The translations under genes were made by a program, and so were the position numbers. The notes below the pieces were generated by a model that was not told the DNA's origin, searched no databases, and saw nothing but the letters and a program-made list of their open reading frames with translations. From NCBI GenBank assembly GCA_964647825.1, contig CAZYJL010000008.1:1-64000 (forward strand): 64,000 bases of DNA, written 5' to 3'. Below, piece by piece: positions 36,401 through 43,056 of this stretch. Position 1 is the stretch's first letter, and each line of letters opens with the position of its first letter. The stretch comes from VFKI01 sp964647825. Its GTDB lineage: Bacteria > Pseudomonadota > Gammaproteobacteria > DSM-16500.

Positions 36401-36734
36401 CAGGGTTGCTGCCTTCGCTGACTGTATACTGCATTCTACGTTTTTTACTCCCTTCTATAAAAGTTTCTCCAACAAGCTTAGTTATCTCATTTAGTTTATT
36501 TAAATTTTCTTTATTTCCATCATTAAGTACATCTAGTATTTCTTGATATCTGCTCGGCAAAACAGTGGTAAAAACACTAACATTACACGCTTCTTGCACT
36601 TCTTTTTTTTCTAATGCCGTTTTAATCACTTCGAGCGCTAGTGTGATATATTTCTGATCCACGTCATCAAGCTTAAGCTCTGCTGGTTTTATCGATTCAC
36701 CAAATACGGAGCTTTTTTCTTTTTCACCCGCCAT
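33459..36734 (-). CDS. large hypothetical protein with Ala/Pro linker
   Basis: 1091 residues, unrecognised. ATG 36734 follows GAGGGGGTGGGT; a TTG at 36761 is in frame but unsupported. Layout: helical N-terminal region (to about 500), with a tandem duplication near residue 232 (READQYAFEDESKEKID then READQYLFENESKEKID); an Ala/Pro-rich linker (about 545-620) encoded by a strikingly G+C-rich stretch (34905-35100); a second helical region; and a C-terminal domain (about 860-1030). The segment PLIITGDKLPKND ... IILQENKIPVSTISI near residue 957 resembles the LPD7-like core of the 182-residue protein at 26757. Effector-like by inference only. Confidence 0.8.
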   Translation of the reverse strand: MAGEKEKSSVFGESIKPAELKLDDVDQKYITLALEVIKTALEKKEVQEACNVSVFTTVLPSRYQEILDVLNDGNKENLNKLNEITKLVGETFIEGSKKRRMQYTVSEGSNPDLFANALHYMRDNLPPFEVGSAKVIQKFWKDHFVPNTLESQRHLQLYGALHAALYVLDTDSPKSKNLSSVVENVIKNLHFAKVGGNGFDASVVVVSDDEKSAFLENIKKLEKKEPREADQYAFEDESKEKIDNEKKVLREADQYLFENESKEKIDAENAFIRFFDIKMKEIIKKIDKNSKEKKEEVEEYKKIRSIVGKLSNINSHDFEMLRQSEEVKELGLARLFDDIKKYSEDFLKKVKVGATKNLFSLEIAEAKAKSKDKIKKRSDIEEIESDRLREDELKKNMKKLIDAVDNHYNKKEYDEDEQKKVLNESGLTNDQAESVLGTEVGVRIFNSAIARKMLIVAINEYSLKQENFSEDEKYFNVLKDLDLGNKEEDIVKDSVSSLGGKPNDILSFLRSPDDFKKINLAAAAKLDELQLLKSKLAATRREEEKAAAAPSPAAAAAPPAAAAAPPAVAGGPELEEKHYPAAPAPAAPPAPAAPAPAAPAPAPVSAAPADEKEAPELPDEDYFTFPEFRHLNELEPRPPNSTEKGLLDTELSEMKVSNEQINEMLTSFKNFYKQSFYRLYEDRIGGAAHELTDEKSAEIFDLIVSKKDALYRNYFEIQDGLADIEKAHFENLIKRFDELDKAVSEQKKYQTSQYKYYSAAAPEMKEEKSPATLLADYLPAELRSTLSWNSGLMGKMWHSPIGYEEKQAAAAPDEDKDSVLQIAEVEPIAEIKSVSRLLEVKPEETKILVSPSTETLQKIMGKKDAAFSIISPSERRAAYNELSVTVEKISPGDYTMQIFKIGKMGIEERKARAKLEKHFPSESSLFSRVLSIKKEETGFAKIREILDNAITHGRNSYPLIITGDKLPKNDLIKMYIILQENKIPVSTISINPYLVKKFNLTQEYEQFKDKLRKLNSETKEQFLEAHLQLSLGRDIQLLKGVGMKEESITAEMKPANPDEPDVEVKLVKLTEHKQPDDDKRFDEAPSRKPTP

Positions 36735-37149
36735 ACCCACCCCCTCGCCACGGCTAATCAAATTTTTTCTATTGTTTACTAAAATACTGCGCGCGCGCCC
36801 ACGAACGCCCTACACCGTTTGGCACGCCTTTCTTTGCTTAGTATAACTCGGTTTTCAATGGTGGATTAAAAAAAGACAATTTCTTTGTCGCTGACTTATA
36901 TTCTTCACCTCTTACTTCAACCTGTCACCCCGCACCGCAAGTTGTCACCCCGCATCAGCCCTGCGGGCAGCTTCTCCTACAAAGGGAGAAGCGAAACAAC
37001 TAAGCAAATCCTAATTTATTTAATAATGCTCCCACAAGGTAGAATCGAAATAGAGCACAAAAATAATAAAGCTTACATATTGATTTTATTAATAAAAACT
37101 TAATTTTAAAAAAATATTGAATATAATCAACAAGATAAAAAATTCATGG

Positions 37150-37195
37150 TTTATCAATATAATCAATAGGTTATCTCAAAAATAGCCCGTGAGAC
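37150..37195. repeat. dispersed repeat, copy shared with 63747
   Basis: TTTATCAATATAATCAATAG then GTTATCTCAAAAATAGCCCGTGAGAC. The second copy at 63747-63795 reads TTTTATCAATATATTCAATT then AGTTAGTCTAAAAAATACCCGTGAGAC. Confidence 0.6.
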
Positions 37196-37273
37196 TAGGG
37201 CCACCTCATATAAATTGATATTTTTCTTATATTAATTTGGTTTTTGATCAAAAAATTAACTAGCAAAATCTTG

Positions 37274-37350
37274 TCATCCCGCGGTTTATCCGCGGGATCC
37301 AGAAAATGATAGATAAAGAGACTGGATACCGCGCATAAAGCGCGGTATGA
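37274..37350. repeat. inverted pair of dispersed palindromes
   Basis: Two palindromes face each other: TCATCCCGCGGTTTATCCGCGGGATCCAG (37274-37302) and CTGGATACCGCGCATAAAGCGCGGTATGA (37322-37350), 19 bases apart. The second matches 19277-19305 at all but a few positions. Confidence 0.75.
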
Positions 37351-37603
37351 CAGCTTCTTTTGTTAAAAATAGTTCAGAAAAAGATCATTTTACATGAGGT
37401 AGCCCTGCCCGTGAAACATAGGGCCGATTTATATAAGCTGATCTTTTTATGAACTATATTTAACAAAAAAATTAACACACAAAAAAAAAAAAAACGGTAA
37501 TGACTCATTCCTCACGCAGCGTTTGCGCGACAAAAATTAAGTCGTTGCCGACATTCAGGAATAAAATTCAAAATTTACTATCAAAGTTGACTTAAGACTG
37601 ATT

Positions 37604-38137
37604 TCAAGCTTTTTTCGACGTCCACAAGGATTTTCGCCATATAATCAATAAAACAATCAACAAAATTGCAGATATTATTGCACTGACTGCACAAACCGAA
37701 CGGATCATTTCCGCCTGTTTCAGTTTTGCTTGGCCACGAATCAGCGCAAGCTTACCCGCTGCCAATTCCGCTTCTCCATTGCGAATTTTTGCCGCACCCT
37801 GAACCACCAATTGATTTTTTTCTGCCAGAGTTCTGCTTGCCATTTCATTGCCTGCAAAAGTCACAACAGCACCAACCAAGGGTAAAGTTGCTGACCAAAG
37901 ATAAGAACCAGTTTTGACCTTCTCCAATGTGCCCTTTGCTGAAGAAAGTTGTCGCTTGCCACTGGCAAGTCGCGCCTTACCTGCTGCCAGCATCTTCTTC
38001 CCTTCTGCCAGCTGGATCTGCGCTGCTGCGATCCGGCGGCTGCCTTCCGTAATTTTTGCATTAATCCAAGCAAAACCGCCAAGAGACGCAAGCAGCAATA
38101 TCAAAACAAGCAATAATATCATCCAGTTCCGCAACAT
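37604..38137 (-). CDS. membrane protein with xxxLxxG heptad repeats
   Basis: 177 residues. N-terminal hydrophobic helix (residues about 5-25), then a series of seven-residue repeats with G and K at fixed places and L at the end (EGKKMLAAGKARLASGKRQL), a central hydrophobic piece near residue 80-95, a second repeat run (RNGEAELAAGKLALIRGQAKL) and a C-terminal transmembrane helix (residues about 146-168). This is the X-X-X-Leu-X-X-Gly heptad pattern seen in YhgE/Pip-type proteins. Function unknown; probably a periplasmic rod or tether between two membrane anchors. Downstream of feoABC on the same strand, 127 bases away. Confidence 0.78.
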   Translation of the reverse strand: MLRNWMILLLVLILLLASLGGFAWINAKITEGSRRIAAAQIQLAEGKKMLAAGKARLASGKRQLSSAKGTLEKVKTGSYLWSATLPLVGAVVTFAGNEMASRTLAEKNQLVVQGAAKIRNGEAELAAGKLALIRGQAKLKQAEMIRSVCAVSAIISAILLIVLLIIWRKSLWTSKKA

Positions 38138-38264
38138 AAATCATCCCTGAACCGGCAGCCATCTCTACACAGTTTACACTTATTTCATAAAAGGAGCGGA
38201 TTGACCGCCACATAGTTCATTTCGTCAAAAAAATACCCCTACTAATCGGTTACCAAGTAACCGT

Positions 38265-38501
38265 TTACGACACCCCAACCGCTTCCACCCACTCATACAT
38301 TTCCACTGACGCCTGCGGACATTGACGACACGAGCCGCCGCATTGCGATGTCCGCAAAAAACACCGTACCGCGCCTTTACGCTGCCAATGCGCCAACATC
38401 TGACGTAATAACACCGCATCACAGCCAAAATGCTGCGATAACGTGGCCAAACTCACCGCGTGACGCGTGCGCAAATACGCCCGCAGGTCAGACAAACCCA
38501 T
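38265..38501 (-). CDS. feoC: ferrous iron transport regulator FeoC
   Basis: 78 residues. An N-terminal winged-helix half begins SDLRAYLRTRHAVSLATLS, and the cysteine cluster CGGSCRQCP (residues about 54-62) matches the FeoC iron-sulphur or redox motif. In enterics FeoC stabilises FeoB. The start overlaps the end of feoB by 14 bases. The operon order feoA-feoB-feoC is conserved. Confidence 0.9.
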   Translation of the reverse strand: MGLSDLRAYLRTRHAVSLATLSQHFGCDAVLLRQMLAHWQRKGAVRCFLRTSQCGGSCRQCPQASVEMYEWVEAVGVS

Positions 38502-40824
38502 ACGCTTGTCCTCCTCGCCGCCAATACCAACGTAACCCGACCCATGCCATTAGCATGACACCAACCACACCCGCGAGCCAATAACTCGACACCCACGGAT
38601 GCCGCAAAAACGTCGCCGCTTGGTAAAATGCGACCGCCGCTACGTACGCCACGCCCGTTGACCACATCACCGAAAACCACGCCCAACGTCGGCCCACTTC
38701 GCGCCGCATGACCGCCACAGTCGAGACACACGGGAAATACAATAAAACAAATAATAAATACGCAAACGCACCGGCTTGCCCCGCAAATTTTTGATACATC
38801 ACACCATACACATCTTGTGACAAACTATGCACCGGCGCTTGCGCCAATACAGGATTCGTCAACGCACTGCCCAATGCCGCTAAATTCGTCGGAATGGATA
38901 GCACCGCCTCTTGCAACTCACTCCACACACTGGTCACTTGTGCGCTCGCGACAGCTAAATGGCTCGCCTGGCTATACAATGTATTCAACGTGCCAATCAC
39001 CACTTCTTTAGCCAACACGCCGGTTAATAATCCAACGGTCGCTGGCCAGTTATCGGACGTAATCCCCATCGGCGCAAACACTGGCGTCAATAACCGCCCA
39101 CCCGCTGACAAGACCGACTGCACACTGCCATCGCCCTGATTCAACGACCCATCGATATTCAACGTATTCAGTGCGCCTAATAATAAACAAATCGGGATAA
39201 TCAATCGTCCGGCACGCAACACAAAACCGCGCAAACGCTGCCACGTATGTCGCCATAACGCACTCATCGTTGGCACATGATACGGTGGCAATTCCATTAA
39301 CAAACGCCCAGGCTCACCCGATAAACCGGTTTTCCGCAACAAGAAACCAGTCGCCACCGCCAATAAAATCCCAATCACATACAATAAAAACACAATATTT
39401 TGACCATGCGATGGAAAAAACGCCGCGACAAACACCGCATAAATCGCTAACCGCGCGCCACAAGAAACAAACGGACTCATCATGACGGTTAACAATCGAT
39501 CGCGCGGATTATCTAATGTCCGCGCCGCCATAATCGCCGGCACATTGCAGCCAAAGCCAATCACCATCGGTACAAAGGCTTTCCCCGGTAACCCCAACGC
39601 GCGCATCACACGATCCACCACAAACGCCGCGCGCGCCATATAGCCCGAATCTTCCAACACCGCTAAAAAGAAAAACATCGCCGCCATCACGGGGATAAAC
39701 GTCACCGTCGTATTCACGCCTTGACCAATGCCATTGGCTAATAAGGCAATCAATGGCGCGGGGGTATGCAACGTCTGCAAAATGGATGACAAGCCATCAA
39801 CAAACACGGCATGACTGCCAATATCAAAAAAGTCTTGGAATGCGCCACCAACATTAATCGCAAAAAAGAACATCAAATACATCGTGCAAAGAAAAATCGG
39901 TATGCCTAACAATCGATTTAAGATCACGCGATCGAGCCGCTGCGTCCACGTGCGATCCGGCGCTTTTTGCTGCACCACACGCGCCACGATAGTATGCGCA
40001 AAACGATAACGCGCATCCGCAATCGCTAAATCGGCTTCTAAATCCAAGGCAGCAGTAATCGTCGCATTGGCTGTGGCCACCGCCGCTTGCACCGCTGGCG
40101 TCACTGCTGCTTTTTGCCAAGCCAGTTGATCGCCTTCCAATAAACGTAAAGCATCGGGATGAGAAATTGTATCGACAGCTTGTTGAATCACGGCGGGATA
40201 AAATGACATGTTGGCTATTTGCGATTTTTTAACGACGCATTTTTTCGCCTGTGCCAGCTGTTTTTTTAAGCCATCCATTCCCTGCTGACGATTCGCGCAT
40301 AACCCTAACACCGGACAACCCAGTAATTTTTGTAACTGCAACAAATCGATTTTTAAGCCACGTTTTTCCGCCACATCCAACATATTCACCGCTAAAATAA
40401 CGGGTACGCCCATTTCGATGAGTTGCAACGTTAAATACAAATGACGCTCTAAATTCGCACCATCAACAATATTGACCACGCAATCGATATCGCGCTGCGA
40501 CAAAAATTCCGAGGCAATCCGCTCATCAATCGAGGTGGTTAAATCCGCTAAAACGAATGAATAAATCCCAGGTAAATCGATGACCTCAACCGTCTTCGCG
40601 CCGAGTGAAAAATAACCCGTCTTTTTTTCCACCGTCACGCCCGGCCAATTACCGACACGCTGGCAACCACCCGTTAACGCATTAAAGACTGTGGATTTGC
40701 CAGAGTTTGGATTACCGACGAGTGCCACCCGCACCACGGATTGTGACGCATCAGGTCGCTGCTGATGCGGCGTCGGACAATAATTCGGGGATAAAAAACG
40801 CATCAACCATTGGGCAATTTTCAT
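38488..40824 (-). CDS. feoB: ferrous iron transport protein FeoB
   Basis: Inner-membrane Fe(II) transporter of 778 residues. The N-terminal GTPase has G1 GNPNSGKST near residue 37, G3 DLPGIYS and G4 NMLD. The membrane half has eight or more hydrophobic helices and the Gate motifs (FGCNVPAIMAARTL near residue 424, and KEVVIGTLNTLY near residue 605). Overlaps feoA by four bases (ATGA). Imports ferrous iron, typical of microaerobic or vacuolar growth. Confidence 0.97.
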   Translation of the reverse strand: MKIAQWLMRFLSPNYCPTPHQQRPDASQSVVRVALVGNPNSGKSTVFNALTGGCQRVGNWPGVTVEKKTGYFSLGAKTVEVIDLPGIYSFVLADLTTSIDERIASEFLSQRDIDCVVNIVDGANLERHLYLTLQLIEMGVPVILAVNMLDVAEKRGLKIDLLQLQKLLGCPVLGLCANRQQGMDGLKKQLAQAKKCVVKKSQIANMSFYPAVIQQAVDTISHPDALRLLEGDQLAWQKAAVTPAVQAAVATANATITAALDLEADLAIADARYRFAHTIVARVVQQKAPDRTWTQRLDRVILNRLLGIPIFLCTMYLMFFFAINVGGAFQDFFDIGSHAVFVDGLSSILQTLHTPAPLIALLANGIGQGVNTTVTFIPVMAAMFFFLAVLEDSGYMARAAFVVDRVMRALGLPGKAFVPMVIGFGCNVPAIMAARTLDNPRDRLLTVMMSPFVSCGARLAIYAVFVAAFFPSHGQNIVFLLYVIGILLAVATGFLLRKTGLSGEPGRLLMELPPYHVPTMSALWRHTWQRLRGFVLRAGRLIIPICLLLGALNTLNIDGSLNQGDGSVQSVLSAGGRLLTPVFAPMGITSDNWPATVGLLTGVLAKEVVIGTLNTLYSQASHLAVASAQVTSVWSELQEAVLSIPTNLAALGSALTNPVLAQAPVHSLSQDVYGVMYQKFAGQAGAFAYLLFVLLYFPCVSTVAVMRREVGRRWAWFSVMWSTGVAYVAAVAFYQAATFLRHPWVSSYWLAGVVGVMLMAWVGLRWYWRRGGQAYGFV

Positions 40825-41057
40825 AGGTTAGAAACCTCATCGATTTCCAACACATTTGCCTCATGTTTACGCAAGACGAGCGCAAACCCACGAAACGTGA
40901 TTTCGACAGGATCACCCAAGGGCGCAATTCGCGAGACATGAAACACCGTCCCCGGTAACAACCCCATGGCCGCTAACCGTTGCCGATAACCAGCAGGTCC
41001 AGCACCGACAGCACGCACACGCCCCCAACTGCCCATTTTCATATCCGTTAACCGCAT
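40821..41057 (-). CDS. feoA: ferrous iron transport protein FeoA
   Basis: 78 residues with the SH3-like FeoA fold (RLAAMGLLPGTVFHVSRIAPLGDPVEI near residue 28). Thought to interact with FeoB and regulate GTPase or transport. First gene of feoABC, preceded by a promoter and a Fur-like box. Confidence 0.94.
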   Translation of the reverse strand: MRLTDMKMGSWGRVRAVGAGPAGYRQRLAAMGLLPGTVFHVSRIAPLGDPVEITFRGFALVLRKHEANVLEIDEVSNL

Positions 41058-41100
41058 ACATCTGCTCTCATATTGACCAGAAGGATTCTACAATGCGGCC

Positions 41101-41156
41101 AGTATCTGCTGGCTAAACGAATCTGTCAACAGAGTTGGGAATGATTCTCATTTGGG
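41101..41156 (-). promoter_or_regulatory. feo promoter and Fur-like box
   Basis: On the minus strand: -35 TTGACA (41129-41124), a 17-base spacer, -10 GATACT (41106-41101), 44 bases before feoA. Just upstream of the -35, GGGAATGATTCTCATTTGG (41138-41156) matches the 19-base Fur consensus at about 12 positions, including the central AATGAT...TCATT. Iron-responsive control is expected. The box is upstream rather than over the core promoter, which is less usual for Fur repression. Confidence 0.65.
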
Positions 41157-41176
41157 AGGTGGATAATCACTGCCTC

Positions 41177-42994
41177 TTACACCGAGAAAGAAAAAGACGA
41201 CTGACACAACAATTCGTCCAGATAATCAATCGTGTAACGGTAACCGACCTCAACTAACTGATCGATTTTATGGTAATCACTCACAGAGAACGCACCAACC
41301 GGTGGCGCCAAATAAAAGTCACATTGTTTTTTACGCTCTTCCAAATGAACAAAATGATTTAAACTCATGGCACGCGCAACGAATTCCGACATCCATGGAT
41401 ATTTCTTTTTCTTCCACGGATGCATCGCTTCCCATAACAAATAACTATTCGACGGGAACTTTTGCAATTGCTTATCAACAAATAGTTGATTCTGATAACT
41501 AATATCAACGCCAAAAATCGTGCCGCCAAATCGCTGACGCATTTCTTCGCCAGGAATATTATTGAGAAACCCGCCATCAATATGCAGATGGCCATCTAAT
41601 GTTGCGGGTGGCAGAAATGGCGGGCACGCATTGCTTGCATAAATAGCCTCTTGCAAACGCCCTTTCTCATGGGTGAAGAAATTCTCAACAGAAATGTCAC
41701 TCGAAAATGTTAGAAAATTAATAGGCAATTCTTCTATCCTGCACTCACCAAAATTTTCTGCCAAAAAATTTAGAAAGATTTTATTATTATAAATTGACGC
41801 AGCGGGAAAACTTAATAAACGTAAAAAAATAAATGCATTTTTAAATATTTTATGACTACGCACCATCATTTCCGCAAACGAAAAACCTGCCGCATAAAAT
41901 GCCGCAATAATCGATCCAGAGCTCACACCACCAATAACATCAATCGGTATATTTTTTTCTTGAAAAGCACGCAACACGCCAATATGGGCAAAACCACGTG
42001 CAGCACCGCCACCTAACAGCAAACCAAACCCTTTACGAATCACTAATCTGACTAAACGTGCCACACTTGCATTTTCATTTAAAAAAACATGAAATGTAAA
42101 ACGGACCAGAGGATCAATTTTCTGCACTTGCAGCGTCGCAGGTATCTCATGCAAACAAACTAACAAAATTTTATTGAATAAATCTTCTTGCATCGATATT
42201 TGCTTTAAAATAAAAGAATGCTGGCTCGCTACTTCATCATCCAAGATAACAACTCTATCCACATGATGAACAATATAATTCATCCATGCAACATTCATTC
42301 CTGCGCAATCATAACAAATATAATCAAACTCTTTTTCTTTTTCAAAAAAAAATGCTTCGACACGCATTGCGTCAGGCACATCCGTATAATAATTTTGCTG
42401 CACAAGCAAGGCTTTCGTCACACAAAAGACTTTATATTTACCTGACATCACTCTATAAAATTTTTCACATAACGCAGCATGTTGATTAGCGGCATGCCTA
42501 GATAAAAAAGCCATTGATTTAATTGGATAATGTAAAAACTGGGTGTTGACCGTTTTTTGTGTACGAGCGACAATGATTCTAGTTAAACGCAACAATACAT
42601 CAGGATATTGCTCGATATACCCTTGCCAATCATTGTATTTTATACGCAATAACACACAATAACGTCCAGCTAATACAGAATAAATTCTTTTTTTATCAGC
42701 GAAGAAAGGCATTTCACCAACAGCCTCACCCGGCACCACCTCGCCAATATACTTCATTAATTCTTTATTCTCACGATAAATACTGAGCCGTCCATAACAC
42801 AACACAAATAAACAATCAGCAGCTGTGTTTTGATGATACAACCAAACGCCAGGCTCTAAATAAATAAGTTCTGCGATCTCTGCTAATTTTTGCAACCCTG
42901 ATTCATCTACTTCAAGAAATAAATTGGCTTGACGAAGTAATTCAATTTTATTAATTATTGTATTTTTATTATCATGATTATTTGTATTCATCAT
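41177..42994 (-). CDS. patatin-like phospholipase with cyclic-nucleotide-binding domain
   Basis: 605 residues. An N-terminal cNMP-binding-like domain (residues about 15-140, with GEVVPGEAVGEMPFF) is followed by a spacer and a patatin hydrolase. The latter has the oxyanion loop LLGGGAARGFAHIG near residue 329, the GVSSG nucleophile elbow near residue 358 and the DGG dyad partner (HIDGGFLNN) near residue 479, so catalysis is likely. The arrangement recalls RssA/NTE-type lysophospholipases. AAGGAAGGT precedes ATG 42994. It lies 62 bases downstream of the lipid synthase and is likely in the same unit, suggesting lipid remodelling or turnover of that product. Confidence 0.88.
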   Translation of the reverse strand: MMNTNNHDNKNTIINKIELLRQANLFLEVDESGLQKLAEIAELIYLEPGVWLYHQNTAADCLFVLCYGRLSIYRENKELMKYIGEVVPGEAVGEMPFFADKKRIYSVLAGRYCVLLRIKYNDWQGYIEQYPDVLLRLTRIIVARTQKTVNTQFLHYPIKSMAFLSRHAANQHAALCEKFYRVMSGKYKVFCVTKALLVQQNYYTDVPDAMRVEAFFFEKEKEFDYICYDCAGMNVAWMNYIVHHVDRVVILDDEVASQHSFILKQISMQEDLFNKILLVCLHEIPATLQVQKIDPLVRFTFHVFLNENASVARLVRLVIRKGFGLLLGGGAARGFAHIGVLRAFQEKNIPIDVIGGVSSGSIIAAFYAAGFSFAEMMVRSHKIFKNAFIFLRLLSFPAASIYNNKIFLNFLAENFGECRIEELPINFLTFSSDISVENFFTHEKGRLQEAIYASNACPPFLPPATLDGHLHIDGGFLNNIPGEEMRQRFGGTIFGVDISYQNQLFVDKQLQKFPSNSYLLWEAMHPWKKKKYPWMSEFVARAMSLNHFVHLEERKKQCDFYLAPPVGAFSVSDYHKIDQLVEVGYRYTIDYLDELLCQSSFSFSV

Positions 42995-43056
42995 ACCTTC
43001 CTTGTAAACTCTTAAATTCCATTATAAAAATTTCAAATAGTCCATAGATCACTCTG

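Larger units (their letters stand above)
36735..37603. other. gene-free, repeat-filled region
   Basis: No supported gene. It holds two TGTCACCCCGCA copies (36923, 36943), a GCTTCTCC / GGAGAAGC hairpin (36970-36992), the palindromes at 37274 and 37322, a segment beginning CCCGTGAGACTAGGGCC (37187) that recurs diverged as CCCGTGAAACATAGGGCC (37409), and a segment (37150-37195) shared with 63747-63795. It looks like a graveyard of degenerate repeats, perhaps with the start of the 1091-residue gene's promoter at the left edge. Confidence 0.6.
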
